A DNA stretch of 64,000 nt, taken from the NCBI GenBank assembly GCA_963735175.1, contig CAVTJX010000009.1:57709-121708 (forward strand), read 5' to 3'. How positions within the stretch are numbered: position 1 is the first letter of the stretch; the number at the start of each line of letters is the position of its first letter. Positions 39,223 through 49,317 of the stretch are shown here, one piece after another. The notes beneath the pieces were generated by a model. That model was given only the letters and a program-made list of their open reading frames with translations. It searched no databases and was not told the origin of the DNA. This DNA comes from CAVTJX01 sp963735175. GTDB taxonomy: Bacteria > Electryoneota > RPQS01. Position numbers and translations under genes: made by a program.

Positions 39223-40506
39223 TTACCGCATCACCACCAGCTTCCGCACACTCACGCCGCCGCGCGCATCGCTTACCTTGAGCAGATAAGTCCCGGTAGC
39301 CCCCGGCGCCCGCCAGCTCAGCGCATGTGCGCCAGCGCCCAGCGGTGCATTCAGCAGCACCGCCACGCTCCGGCCCAGCAAATCAAACACCTCCGCCCGC
39401 ACCAGCCCCGCTTGCGGCACCCATAAGTTAATCCGCGTTTCCGGATTGAACGGGTTGGGATAAATCGCCGTGATCGCCAAACGTTCCGGCCGTAACTCCG
39501 CGCGGCGTTCTTCGGCGGCGACATTCGTCAACGTGAATTGCCACCGTTCTGACGAGACGATGCTGTCAAACTCCGTATAGGCGATCACCCACCACACGTA
39601 GTCTGCTTCCTCGGCAAACTCCGCAAACGATACGGTTTCCGTCGTGTCGCCTTCCAGCCAGTACGTGCGGGTGAACGCGCCGCCCGACGAATCGGCGGCG
39701 GTGATCCACAACTCATAATCCGGGCTCGCAGTGTCCGGAGTCATGGTGTGCCACGCGAAGGTCTCTTCCGGCGCAAACAGCACGGCCTGATCCGGCGGGG
39801 AGAGCAGATGAAAATAGGGTCCGGCGGGCGGTGTGTGGAAATGCCGCGCCGAGAGCGAACTCTCTTCGTTCAAGCCGTAAATCGCGTCTACCCGCCACGT
39901 GAACCAGGCGTCGGAATCCAGCTCATCCCACCCGAATGCATGAACCGTATCTTCGCCTACCCAAATGGCAAGATCCGGCCCGAACGGCGGGTGCAGCGCA
40001 ATGCGATAGACGAGCGGCTGAATCGTCCGGAACGCCGTCCAGCTCAGGCGCAGCGAATCCCCCGTAACATAAGCAGAATCGGGTGGTGAAACCAGATCGA
40101 ATTCCAATGGGAGTCCGCCCGTGAACGAGCCCACGCCTGCCAGCGGAATGATGATATGCGAATCCACCGGGCAGTTCGAACGCAAATGCAGCGCTCCGGT
40201 CATCGCAATCGGCGCCATCGCATTGAAGCGCACGAGCACCGCCGCCGGATTGGTGTCCCCCGCCGCAATCGCCACCTGCGGAGCGCTCCACAACAGGAAT
40301 TCATCCCCGATAATGGTATTCACGGACATGTTCAGGTCCAGGTCCTGTGTCCCCAGATTGCGAACGTAAACGGTCTGCTGTGCATAGGTCGCTATCCGCA
40401 CCGTACCAAAATCCAGCGCCGTGGCACTGACGCTGATGCACGGTTGGGCTACAGCCACGCCGCCCGCCACCAGATGCAAGGTAAGCAATCCGATCCAACG
40501 CTTCAT
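39223..40506 (-). CDS. Secreted choice-of-anchor/ASH-type and fibronectin-like protein with T9SS sorting domain
   Basis: 427 residues from ATG 40506, preceded by GGGAGATACC. The signal peptide MKRWIGLLTLHLVAGGVAVA leaves QPCISVSA. Residues 20-130 are an ASH/HYDIN-type domain (LDFGTVRIATYAQQTVYVRN, LHLRSNCPVDSHIIIPLAGV). Residues 135-335 hold two fibronectin-like sandwiches (FDLVSPPDSAYVTGDSLRLS, FHLLSPPDQAVLFAPEETFA). The CTD follows (ITAIYPNPFNPETRINLWVP...VRKLVVMR). All modules are of the binding or structural kind. No frame break is seen. Confidence 0.85.
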   Translation of the reverse strand: MKRWIGLLTLHLVAGGVAVAQPCISVSATALDFGTVRIATYAQQTVYVRNLGTQDLDLNMSVNTIIGDEFLLWSAPQVAIAAGDTNPAAVLVRFNAMAPIAMTGALHLRSNCPVDSHIIIPLAGVGSFTGGLPLEFDLVSPPDSAYVTGDSLRLSWTAFRTIQPLVYRIALHPPFGPDLAIWVGEDTVHAFGWDELDSDAWFTWRVDAIYGLNEESSLSARHFHTPPAGPYFHLLSPPDQAVLFAPEETFAWHTMTPDTASPDYELWITAADSSGGAFTRTYWLEGDTTETVSFAEFAEEADYVWWVIAYTEFDSIVSSERWQFTLTNVAAEERRAELRPERLAITAIYPNPFNPETRINLWVPQAGLVRAEVFDLLGRSVAVLLNAPLGAGAHALSWRAPGATGTYLLKVSDARGGVSVRKLVVMR

Positions 40507-40677
40507 CGGTATCTCCCAACGATGTTTGTGTGAGTATTGTCCAGAGTGCCGCGTCTCACTCAGGGCAAAAGGCAATCCCCACGCCACGCTTTAACTGTTT
40601 GAAATGGCTAATCTTTAGCGCATTACGCCTGTCACCTCCGTAGTCAGAGTGTGCAAAGCATACACAGAAATGTAAAG

Positions 40678-40706
40678 CGGGCGGCCCTTCTGGTCCGCCC
40701 GCGTTC
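40678..40706 (-). terminator. Terminator of the YjdF-like gene
   Basis: Stem GCGGGCGG(A)CC / GG(C)CGCCCGC around AGAAG, close to the stop codon of the minus-strand gene. Confidence 0.5.
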
Positions 40707-40707
40707 T

Positions 40708-41397
40708 TTAGTCCTTCTTCTTGTTCCATTCCTTCAGCTTCACTTCCCCGAGGGGCCTGTCGTCTTTGTCAAGCCGAAAACTGGCCCGCATCTCCTTTCG
40801 GAAATCCGGATTGTAATAGAGATTGATGAGCGCGATAATCAGCATCGCCAGAATTGCGCCGACCCCCGCCGACAGCATATCCTTCTGCGCGTCCCACACA
40901 TCCCCCTGCGTGCCCAGAAAGGCCAGTCCCGCGCCGGGACTCACGGCCTTTGCCGTCCACCATTCCATGATTTCGTACGCTCCCGAAAACGACAACGTCA
41001 CATCCAGCGGCAGATAGAAGCCCCAGAATCCCTTCACCTTCGCCACCCGGCAGAACACTTCGCGGATCGGATAAGCCAGCAAAAAGCCGAATGAAAAATG
41101 CACCAGCCGGTCGTACATATTGCGCGAGGCTCCGACCCAATCCTGTAGCACGTACCCGAACGGCACCTCGGCATAGGTATAATGCGAGCCGATCACGTGC
41201 AGGCACATGAACACCGTGAGCAGCGTGTACGACACTTCCGACAACCGGAAATACCGCCCGCCTAAAATAATCAGCGGCACGAAGAAAAAGACAAGATAGT
41301 TTTCCAGCAGCCAGTCCGACGGAAACTTCGGCCCAATCGCCGCCCAGATCCACACCCCGAGGAAAACCAGTCCCAGTACCTTCTGATAACGGGTCAT
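40708..41397 (-). CDS. DUF2238 (YjdF-like) inner-membrane protein
   Basis: 229 residues with six hydrophobic helices. The pattern of the DUF2238 family is visible: HVIGSHYTYAEVPFG, YDRLVHFSFGFLLAYPIREV and GAYEIMEWWTA...GTQGDVWDAQKDM. The last of these has conserved acidic residues and a DxWDAQKDM motif in a membrane helix. The role of the family is not established. A charged cytosolic tail ends in LKEWNKKKD. The aldehyde dehydrogenase gene lies upstream on the same strand, 17 bp away, so an operon is likely. Confidence 0.88.
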   Translation of the reverse strand: MTRYQKVLGLVFLGVWIWAAIGPKFPSDWLLENYLVFFFVPLIILGGRYFRLSEVSYTLLTVFMCLHVIGSHYTYAEVPFGYVLQDWVGASRNMYDRLVHFSFGFLLAYPIREVFCRVAKVKGFWGFYLPLDVTLSFSGAYEIMEWWTAKAVSPGAGLAFLGTQGDVWDAQKDMLSAGVGAILAMLIIALINLYYNPDFRKEMRASFRLDKDDRPLGEVKLKEWNKKKD

Positions 41398-41414
41398 GCC
41401 GCCACCTTCCGCGG

Positions 41415-42855
41415 TTAAAGTTCACTGGAACGAATTACCAGCAGCTTCTCCACCTGCATGTCGCGGATCGTGGCCGGAATCCCGCCCACGCCGAGACCCG
41501 ATTGCTTCAGCCCTGCAAACGGCATCCAGTCCACGCGGAAGGCCGTGTGGTCATTCACCATCACCGCCGAGGCATCGAGCCGTGAGAAGCACCGCGCCGC
41601 TGTGGAAATGTCCTGCGTGAACACCGCCGCCTGAAACGCGAACGGCGAATCATTGGCGCAGGCAATCGCGTCGTCAAGCTCTCTATAAGGAAACACGCAC
41701 ACCACCGGCCCAAAGATCTCTTCCCGGGAAACCCGCGCACTCGCCGGCGGATCAAACAGCACCGTCGGCTGAAAACAGCTCTCGCCGCTGGACTCGCCGC
41801 CGGTCAGCCGTTCCGCGCCGTTCTCCACCGCCTCGGCAATCCACAGCGCCAGCCGCGCCACTTCGGCGCGGCGGATCAGCGGGCCGACTTCCGTTTCGGG
41901 CAGCGTCGGGTCGCCCACCTTCAGCCGTGACGCGTGCGCCGCCAGCCGCGCCGCAAAGTCGCGGGCGATAGTCTCGTGCACATACACGCGCTGCACCGAC
42001 ACGCACACCTGCCCCGCGTGGTAAAATCCGCCCTTGGCAATCAGCGGCACGGCTTCGTCGAGGTCCGCATCGGCGGCCACAATCACCGGCGCCACGCCGC
42101 CATGTTCCAGCGCGCAGCGCGTCCCCGGCGCCAGCTCCGAGCGCAGCATCCAGCCCACCCGCGCGCTGCCGATGAACGACAGAAAACCCACGCGCACGTC
42201 CGTCGCGAGCTGATGCACCACGTCGAGACTTCTCCGCAATCACGGGAAGGCACCACTCTTCCGGTAACCCGGCCTCGCGCAGCAGCGCCACGAACCGCAA
42301 ACACGAAAGCGGCGTCGCTTCCGCGGGTTTTATAATCACCGGACACCCCGCGGCCACCGCCGAACCCACCTGGTGCGCGATCAGATTTACAGGATGATTG
42401 AACGCGCTCACCGCCACCACCACGCCGCAGGGTTCGCACCGCGTCACCGCCAGCCGCCCCAGCGAGGCCGCGTTCAAATGCATCGGGATCTCGCGCCCGC
42501 CCTGCGTGCGCATCGTGTCGCTGCAAATCCGCACGCTGTCGATCGCCCGCGTCACTTCCACCCGCGAGTCGCTGAGTGGTTTGCCGCCCTCGCGCGCGGC
42601 CTCCAGCGCGAGCCATTCCGCCCGCTCACTCATCAGGTGCGTCAATTTCTCCAGAATCTTCAAGCGCTCGGGCAGCGGCAGCCAGCGGTCGCGGTTCCGG
42701 TAAAGTGCATACGCTGTTTCCAGCGCCACATCCGCCGCGCGGCTGTCGGCGGTCTCGCACGTGGCGATGTGCGTTCCGTCAAACGGCGCGAGCACTTCAA
42801 GCGGTGTCCCCGTTGTCTGCGCGCCGGGAATCATCTGTGAGAATAATTCAGGCAT
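41415..42855 (-). CDS. Aldehyde dehydrogenase family protein (frame break near 42233)
   Basis: About 480 residues after correction. It oxidises an aldehyde with NAD(P)+ in the cytosol. Seen are the cofactor-binding VIIKPAEATPLSCLRFVALL, the Glu of LEHGGVAPVIV, the catalytic Cys in FYHAGQVCVSVQRVYVHE, the conserved EEIFGPVVCVFPY and the C-terminal PFAGLKQSGLGVGG. ATG 42855 (MPELFSQMIPG) with AGGG upstream is preferred to TTG 42900. The frame is interrupted near 42233 by one extra base; both halves keep all conserved residues. The lactaldehyde or succinate-semialdehyde branch is possible, but the substrate is not clear. Confidence 0.9.
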
Positions 42856-43151
42856 ATCAACACCCTTGATAAAGGGAAGGATCAATTCGCGTTTCTTCAA
42901 AGGTACCCAAACCCATCGCCAATTTCAACAGATGCTCGTCATCCCCGGCCCGTCTTCGGTGCCGGGGATCCCATTTGCCTTGTCCGCCGCGCTCTCCTCT
43001 TTCAATTCCGACTCCCCTGTCCTAAACGCTGTTATTCCGAACCCGACCGGTAAAAAATCGTAAAAATTTTCCTTGCACATCCGTTCATTTGGTCGTACAT
43101 TGAACATGTGTTCCAATTCGGCATCATCTCAACCCATCAAGGATCTTCAAT

Positions 43152-43589
43152 ATGCGCTATTTCAAACTCTTAGCTCTGCTCGCCGCACTTGTTCTCATGA
43201 ATGGCTGCGCTCCCACCATCGCGCTTTTCAGCCCGGTGGCGTACGAACGCGCGGTGGAATTGAAGGTCGAATCACTCGCCCTCATGGAAAGCGCATCCGA
43301 GTCATTCGCCCTGCACGCCGCGGAGGTTTCAGCCCTGCTACTCGACATCGAAAAGGCCCGCGAGTATGCCCGGGGCCTGCCGAAAAACGAGATCACCACG
43401 TTGCAGTGGGAGATCCTGATGAATCCCGATGAGGAACTACTCGGTGCGTTCTTCGCCCGCTGGCAAAGCGGCCCGCCCCTCGGCGCCACCTACATCGCCG
43501 AAAAGAAACTGCAAATCGCCGCCGCCTTCGACACCATCATTGGCCTCGAAAGTCACAAAATCAATCCCGCCGCGCTGCGGCAGAAGTGA
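43152..43589 (+). CDS. Small alpha-helical lipoprotein
   Basis: 145 residues. The signal sequence ends in a lipobox, LMNGC, so residue 19 is a lipidated Cys. The mature part is almost fully helical (VELKVESLALMESASESFAL, HAAEVSALLLDIEKAREYAR) and has no known catalytic motif. It overlaps in function, perhaps, with the next gene, which starts 8 bp after its stop and is also helical. I do not recognise a named family; a periplasmic membrane-anchored coiled coil is the best description. Confidence 0.7.
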   Translation: MRYFKLLALLAALVLMNGCAPTIALFSPVAYERAVELKVESLALMESASESFALHAAEVSALLLDIEKAREYARGLPKNEITTLQWEILMNPDEELLGAFFARWQSGPPLGATYIAEKKLQIAAAFDTIIGLESHKINPAALRQK

Positions 43590-43597
43590 GAAACGCC

Positions 43598-43928
43598 ATG
43601 AGTCTCGTTATCAACGCCGAATTCTTCCAGACTCTCGGAAAACGGCTCGAAGCCTACCTCGCCGCAGAGATCTCCGCACATCTCACCGCCGCCCGCGCCG
43701 ACGCCGATGCCTTCCTTGCCGCCACGCGTGCGAGCCTCGAACGCTGGCTTAAAGAACTGGCCGCGGGCGAATTGACCGCCGACGAATTCACATCTTCTGG
43801 TTCGCGGCCAGGCCGCGCTCTGCAAGCTCGAAGCCCTTGAGCAAGCCGGCCTCGCCCAAATCCGCCTCGACCGCCTCCGCGCCGGCATCATCGACTTGAT
43901 TCTCGATTCCGTCTTCCGCTTGCCGTAG
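43598..43928 (+). CDS. Small helical protein of unknown function (frame break near 43800)
   Basis: About 109 residues after correction. VINAEFFQTLGKRLEAYLAA, then ARADADAFLAATRASLERWL and, in the second frame, RGQAALCKLEALEQAGLAQI and RLRAGIIDLILDSVFRLP. It has no signal peptide and is predicted to be a helical bundle. Pairing with the lipoprotein upstream suggests that the two act together, one at the membrane and one in the cytosol. One extra base near 43800 separates the halves. No family is recognised. Confidence 0.55.
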
Positions 43929-44107
43929 GGGCGGACCCATGTGTCCGCCCGCGGCAAACAAATATTCCGCCGTAGGGGCGCGATTCATCGCGCCCTCTAA
44001 TAATTTTCTCGCCGCGGCATCCCGGACTTCATCCGGGAACGTGGATCTGCCCGGAATCTGCAATGCTGCTCGCCGCGGCAGGTCCCCTGACCTGCCCGGA
44101 ACGTAAG
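43926..44107. repeat. Cluster of four different intergenic palindromes
   Basis: Within 180 bp: GGGGCGGAC-CCATGT-GTCCGCCC (about 43928-43952), GGGGCGCGAT-TCA-TCGCGCCC (43975-43997), TCCCGGA-CTTCA-TCCGGGA (about 44020-44039), and copy 6 of the GGCAGGTC family (44069-44102) with a half copy (GATCTGCCCGGAATC) just before it. No ORF is present. Confidence 0.7.
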
Positions 44108-45853
44108 CTACTCTTCTTCCCTGAGCGCCCGCATCACCTCGGCTTCGCCCATCCCGCGTGCCATCGCCGCCGCCCGTGCCAGCGGCCCGGTGTACGTCAC
44201 GACCTTGTAAAACATCCCCGCCGCAAACTGCGCCACCCGCGTATGCACATAGGATGTGTCGGTGGTGAAGCCGTGATATTCATAGGTCGAATCGTTGCGC
44301 GAAGAATAGAACACAAGATACCCCGTCGTCGCCACCGGACACCCGCCAATCGAAAGCGTCACCGGCGGCCAATACAACCGCGCATCTGTCCCTTGCATCT
44401 GAATCACCACCTGCGGCGCGGCGGGCGTAGAGATCTGCGTCCCCGCCAGCGGAATCCGCACATACCCATTCACCGCGTTGATCGCATCGGATTGAATGAG
44501 CAATGTGTCATAATAAGTGCCATCCGCTGTCGGATCGAATACAAGTTGCAGACTGCAAGCACTCATCTGCCCGGGCGCGAGCGCTAAGAATGAGCCGCAA
44601 CTGGTGGTTCGCGAGAACTCACCACTTGACGGCTCCAGCGGTTGAAATACAACTATCGCCTCGCTGCCGAAATTCTTCAAATGGAACCAGGCGGATTGAG
44701 TCTGTGGACACTCAATCGTTGAGGCATCCCATGATAAATTCGGTATCGTGCTTTGTGTGGGTCGCACCATAGCAAGAAAGCCTTGAGCTGTCAAGAGATC
44801 TTCTTCGGTTCTCAGCACCCACACGTCTGCCGACCATGGCGGATAAGGCTGTTGGGTGTATCCGGCGACTGCATACCCCCCATCCCACGTGCGGACAACC
44901 GACTCAAGAAGGCTATTGCCGAATCCGGTGAACCATCGATACCAGATGGAATCACCGGTCAGGGACACACGTGCCATATACCTATTCCCGACCACTGTGC
45001 AACTGTTGTCAATGTTGAGCAGCATATCCGTGACGCCGCCGTAAAATGGCCTCGTCCATAACGTATCACCGTTAGCCGCAAGTCGCAGTAACCGTTGACT
45101 ACTACAGACGAAGAATCCACTATCTGGCAACTGAACACCAGTTATAATGGGCTCGTAATCTCCGAAAGTTCGGCTCCAGAGAGTATCACCGAGTGCATTC
45201 AATCGCAATACCGCACAGACACTACCTATGCAACCGCCAAGTAAGTAATCCCCGTCTTGCGTTTCCACAACCACATTCGCTTCGGAATAACTGGAAAAGG
45301 AAAACGTCCGCTGCCAGCTGAGTTCTCCTCCCGAATCTGTTTTAACGATGAACACGCCCCAAGTGCCCGCGACATCTGTCTGCCCCACAAGCACATACCC
45401 GCCATCGCGCGACCGAATGACGTCACTGCAGCGCTCCGAACGGGATCCACCGTAAGTACGCCTCCATTGCTGAATGCCAGCTTCGTTCGTCTTGATCAAT
45501 AGGAAATCACGGGTTCCATTGCTAGGTGAGTCCCCCGATGATCCGCCCACAACATAGCCATTGTCTGGAATCGAAATGATTGTCTCCGCGTAACCAATTT
45601 CATAGATTCGCTGCCACTGTGGACTTCCACTCGCACTAGCTTTCCACATTGAGATCTGAAAGCCTACAAATGGGCTTGTGGCATATTGTCCTGCAATTGC
45701 AAATCCACTGTCTGCTGTTTCTGTGATCGCGGAACCATACTCGTTGAGCTCACCGCCATATCTTTGTGTCCAAAGCGTATCAGGTGCGGGTTGTGCCCCC
45801 GCTGCCGCCGTCATCAGCAGCATCGCAGCAATCAGCCATAGCCGAGCGTTCAT
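44108..45853 (-). CDS. Secreted propeller-type repeat protein without a PNPFNP sorting domain
   Basis: 581 residues from ATG 45853 (GGAGGG upstream). The signal peptide MNARLWLIAAMLLMTAAAGA leaves QPAPDTLW. Six or seven repeats follow of the type SWQRTFSFSSYSEANVVVET, DGDYLLGG, LNALGDTLWSRTFGDYEP; they are related to those of the protein at 13102-14553. Residues 385-500 form an Ig/ASH-like domain (VWFHLKNFGSEAIVVFQPLE-like). After a fibronectin-like segment ending MFYKVVTYTG the protein closes with a charged helix, ARAAAMARGMGEAEVMRALR, instead of a CTD. No frame break. Confidence 0.8.
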   Translation of the reverse strand: MNARLWLIAAMLLMTAAAGAQPAPDTLWTQRYGGELNEYGSAITETADSGFAIAGQYATSPFVGFQISMWKASASGSPQWQRIYEIGYAETIISIPDNGYVVGGSSGDSPSNGTRDFLLIKTNEAGIQQWRRTYGGSRSERCSDVIRSRDGGYVLVGQTDVAGTWGVFIVKTDSGGELSWQRTFSFSSYSEANVVVETQDGDYLLGGCIGSVCAVLRLNALGDTLWSRTFGDYEPIITGVQLPDSGFFVCSSQRLLRLAANGDTLWTRPFYGGVTDMLLNIDNSCTVVGNRYMARVSLTGDSIWYRWFTGFGNSLLESVVRTWDGGYAVAGYTQQPYPPWSADVWVLRTEEDLLTAQGFLAMVRPTQSTIPNLSWDASTIECPQTQSAWFHLKNFGSEAIVVFQPLEPSSGEFSRTTSCGSFLALAPGQMSACSLQLVFDPTADGTYYDTLLIQSDAINAVNGYVRIPLAGTQISTPAAPQVVIQMQGTDARLYWPPVTLSIGGCPVATTGYLVFYSSRNDSTYEYHGFTTDTSYVHTRVAQFAAGMFYKVVTYTGPLARAAAMARGMGEAEVMRALREEE

Positions 45854-45931
45854 AAGCCCTCCGGCAAATCTGTGAGTGAACAGCCCTATGGTTTCATTCA
45901 GCAGTCCATCCGCCCGGCCCAAAACTAAAAT

Positions 45932-45971
45932 TCTTCCAGCCAAGGCAGGTTCACCGACCTGCCCGGAATCT
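45932..45971. repeat. GGCAGGTC palindrome, copy 7
   Basis: TTCCAGCCAAGGCAGGTT, loop CACC, GACCTGCCCGGAATC. It lies between two secreted-protein genes on the minus strand. Confidence 0.75.
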
Positions 45972-45987
45972 TAGTGCGTCTCTACGT

Positions 45988-47464
45988 CTATTTCATCAGC
46001 AGCATCTTCTTTTCGGCGATAAAATCACCCGCGCGCAATTGGTAGATGTAGACGCCCGAGGGCAGCTCCGTGCCATCAAAACTCACCGTGTGCCGTCCGG
46101 CTGCTTGGGTGCCGCGCGCCAGCTCCGCCACCCTCTGGCCCATCAGATTGAATACCATCAGCGACACCTCACCCGCATCCACGAGATCATAGGTGATGGT
46201 CGTCGCGGGATTGAACGGATTCGGGAAGTTTGTGTGCAGCGCATACTTCTGTCACTACGGCTTGATCGGCGCTGGGCACGATGTTCTCCACCGTGTACAC
46301 CATCCGGCGGCTGCCGTCAGTGTTGACGACCTCCAATTCATACGCATACACATGGCCGTTATCCACGCCGCGGTCGGTGTACTGATACGCCGCGCCGGTC
46401 GGTGTGTTTACCGCGGGCTGCGCGGCAATCGGCGTCTGGTCACGCAAAATCTCAAAGCGGGCGAGACCACTCTCGCTGCGCGTCGTCCACTGAATATCCA
46501 CGGCCGCGTCGCGTGGCGTCACCGCGACATTGCCCATCTCCACCGGCAGCCAGCAATCCGCGTCGCCCAGTGAACCCAGCGAGTAATCCGGAGCAATCGT
46601 AGCGCAGCCGCGAATCTGTCCCGGGAAGAACTGAGGATACAGATTCACCTGAATATAGGGTTGCCCGCCGCGCATCACCCACTGCCCACGATCCGGTGGA
46701 TCGTAATATGCCGAAACTCCCAATTCAGAACTACCTTCACAACCGGGAGTGATATTTAACAAGACCAAAGCGTCGTGGTTGACTTCGACGCACGCCACCG
46801 GAAATGGCCCAATGTACAGGCGGATAATCGGGCTGGAGTAACAGCAAAACATAGCGCAAACAGGGAGGTTCCCCAGTGGTTCCACCGGATTGGGCATGAA
46901 GAGACTGTCCGGATCGGAGCACTCACCACAAGGTATGGAACGACAAGTATCCTGGCAGGTCCAGTCTGATATTTCCGCTTCGATCTGACTGCCATCGATG
47001 CCCGTTTGGAAAATTGTGCTCGTATATCTTGTCGTCCATAATTCCTTCAACGGATAGTACACGCGCAGATACATCTGGTTTGGGGTGAGGTTCGACCCTA
47101 AAATGCTGATGTAGTTTTCGCAATAAAATGTGCCGGGTCTCCCGTTGATTGCTGCGCCGTTGAGGGCAAACTGGTTAATATTCCAACTCAGTGTCGGGCC
47201 ATTCGGGCATTCTGGCGGTTCCGAACACAGTGTCGCAAGGGGATCAGCCAAGTCTGGTCCGTTCATATTCAAATCGAGGTAGACATAGATCGGTGTGCCG
47301 TCCGGTAGCGGCAGGCGCGGAGCGGGGTCTAAGCAACTGCCATTGGCCGGGGTGACACGGTAGGTCAAAGTTACATTGGTATACGGATCGACACCGCCCT
47401 GTCCAAAACATGCCGTCGCCATTATCAGCACTGTTGCTACGAGCAGCCACAATCGTGCGTTCAT
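45988..47464 (-). CDS. Secreted Cys-rich protein with T9SS sorting domain (frame break near 46235)
   Basis: About 490 residues from ATG 47464 (GGAGGAT upstream). The signal peptide MNARLWLLVATVLIMATACF leaves GQGGVD, and it is close to that of the protein at 44108-45853. The mature part has many cysteines (CLDPAPR, CSEPPECPNG, CQDTCRSIPCGECSDPDS, CAMFCCYSS), which suggests disulfides. A short Ig-like domain (GNVAVTPRDAAVDIQWTTRS) precedes the CTD. As read the frame is lost near 46235 after VVTE; the other frame continues LHTNFPNPFNPATTITYDLV to AEKKMLLMK. The passenger is of no family I recognise. Confidence 0.75.
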
Positions 47465-47756
47465 AGATCCTCCACCAATTTTCAAGTGAACACCACCAGC
47501 AGTGTGTTTCGAACACTTCAACCCAGCCCAGTGAGTAATCCGATGCAGCCCACACAAATCACGACAAACGAGTATTCTATTTCGTAAAGATCACGAAATA
47601 TATTTAAGATAGTTAGTGATACCTAAAAATGCAAGGATCAAGAGGGTCAAAACCATAATCATCGTCTGCTTTAAGGTGATCGTAAAGAGTTTCATCTATT
47701 TTACTTAGATAAAAGCATCGCGGGGCATGCGACGTTGAATCAGCGTTCACAAACAC
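47465..47756. other. Intergenic region right of the tRNA terminator
   Basis: AT-richer stretch of 290 bp with no ORF that I can support and no copy of the palindrome families. Confidence 0.4.
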
Positions 47757-47791
47757 AAACCGCCCGCTCCCTGATGCGGAGCGGGCGGTTG
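47757..47791 (-). terminator. Terminator of tRNA-Gln
   Basis: On the minus strand AACCGCCCGCTCC, loop, GGAGCGGGCGGTTTGTGTTTG: a long GC stem followed by a T-rich tract. Confidence 0.7.
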
Positions 47792-47800
47792 CACTGTGCG

Positions 47801-47875
47801 TGGCTGGGGGACAGGGACTCGAACCCCGACTCTCAGATCCAGAGTCTGATGTCCTGCCAATTAGACGATCCCCCA
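47801..47875 (-). tRNA. tRNA-Gln (anticodon CTG), CCA encoded
   Basis: All stems pair on the minus strand: acceptor TGGGGGA/TCCCCCA, D-arm GTC...GAC, anticodon stem TCAGA/TCTGA with loop CTCTGGA (anticodon CTG), T-arm CGGGG-TTCGAGT-CCCTG. The discriminator is G and a 3' CCA follows in the DNA. Confidence 0.95.
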
Positions 47876-48059
47876 AGGATCGCGCTCGTCTAAGGGCTTG
47901 TAAATGCCCGGTCAGACGAATTTAGACCGCCAATATACGACAATTTCCCAAGTGAAGCAAGTCCAAAGCCGCGCTCGCATGGCCGGAATTTTGCTCTCCA
48001 ACTCCGTATCGGATTGGATGAAGCGCAAGATTTTATAGCGTTTGTTCGGGAGACTCGCC

Positions 48060-49247
48060 ATGCCGCCGTTCTTTATTCAGCCTCACGAAACGTCCCCGCG
48101 TCCTCCCTTGAACTCGTGCTGCCAGCAGATCTTGGACGCCATCCCGGGCCTGTGCTGCCTGATTGACCGCGAGGGCCTGGTTTGCGCCGTGGGCCATCGT
48201 TGGGATGAGCAGGTCATGCGCCTCGGACACGGCGAGTGGGTGTGCAGCCGCGTGCAAGGCCAGTCCTTTACCGTATTGCTGTCCACGGAAGATGCGCGTT
48301 CGGCGTTTCGGGTGGCCCTCAGTACGCTCGCCGCCGGTGCGCCTGAAGCCGGACTGCATGTCGCCGATGCCGCCGCGCCCAAGCCCCTCCTGCTCCAATT
48401 CTTCTTTTCGCACGCTGCACGCGGACGAGGGTATCGCGGGCTTTATGGCCCAGGGGCTGGACGTCACCCAGGAACACCGGGCGCGTGCGGCGTTGTTCGA
48501 ACGCGAGCGCAAACTGCGCGAGTTGAAAACCCGTGCCGATCAGCAGGCCGCCGAAATCGCCGCGTTGCAAACGAAACTCGACGCGGCCGTATCCTGCGAG
48601 CAGGAAGCGCGCGCGGTCCCGGATCCGTCCCTCACCTTGCGCGCGCTGGCCGCGGATCTTGCCGATGAGTACGGCAATCTCCTGACGGGTGTGCTCGGGC
48701 ATGTGTCGTTAGCGGTCGCGGAACTTGAGGATCGTCCGGCGGCGCTCGACGACGTTCGCGCGATCGAACGCGCCGCCCGCGGCGCCGCCCGCCTGACGCG
48801 CCGCCTCGCCGCCGTCGGCAGTTCGCTGCATCGTGGCAGTCCCGTAAACCTCGCCCCGCTGCTCGAAGAGTGTCGCGCTGCGACTGCACGCCACCGCGCC
48901 CGCGCTACCCCCGGAGCCATGCTGTGTCATGGCCGAGAGCGCCGTGCTCGAGATGATCCTTGACGGCATGGCCGAGCACGCGCGCGCGGTCGGATCACAG
49001 GATTGCGGCTGGATTCTCGCCCGCGAGGATGAGCAGGTTGTGGTCGCGTTGTTCTATGCCGGGGCGGCGGCGGTCCCCGCCGGCTGGCAGGACGACCCGC
49101 CCGTGCATGGCCGCCTGTCGCCGTTGCTCTATGCGCGCGAAGCCGCCCGCGCTTTAGGCGGGAACCTTCGACCTCGATCGCACCCCCGACGGCACCCGCC
49201 TCATCCTGCGGTTGCCTTGTGCTGTGAGCACGGAAACGGCATTGTAA
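48060..49247 (+). CDS. Degenerate PAS/histidine-kinase-like protein (three frame breaks)
   Basis: About 395 residues. Residues 20-135 look like a PAS-type sensor domain (ILDAIPGLCCLIDREGLV, GIAGFMAQGLDVTQEHRAR), followed by a coiled coil (RKLRELKTRADQQAAEIAAL). The next helix, LADEYGNLLTGVLGHVSLA, matches the dimerisation helix AHDFNNLLTGILGHA of hybrid kinases, but the phospho-acceptor His is replaced. In the ATPase-like part the N-box Asn residues (LEMILDGMAEHARAV) and the DTGxG box (YAGAAAVPAGW) are also lost, while the end GGTFDLDRTPDGTRLILRLP fits. Frames change near 48405, 48920 and 49164. It is probably a pseudokinase with a sensing or scaffold role. Confidence 0.65.
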
Positions 49248-49269
49248 ACAATTTTTCAGCGGGCTCGAT

Positions 49270-49296
49270 AAAGGCGCGAGCATGCTCGCGCCTTTG
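49270..49296. terminator. Bidirectional terminator, 26-bp perfect palindrome
   Basis: AAAGGCGCGAGCA and its exact complement TGCTCGCGCCTTT with no loop. It separates two convergent genes. Confidence 0.75.
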
Positions 49297-49317
49297 TCAA
49301 TTGGATGGACCCCGCGC

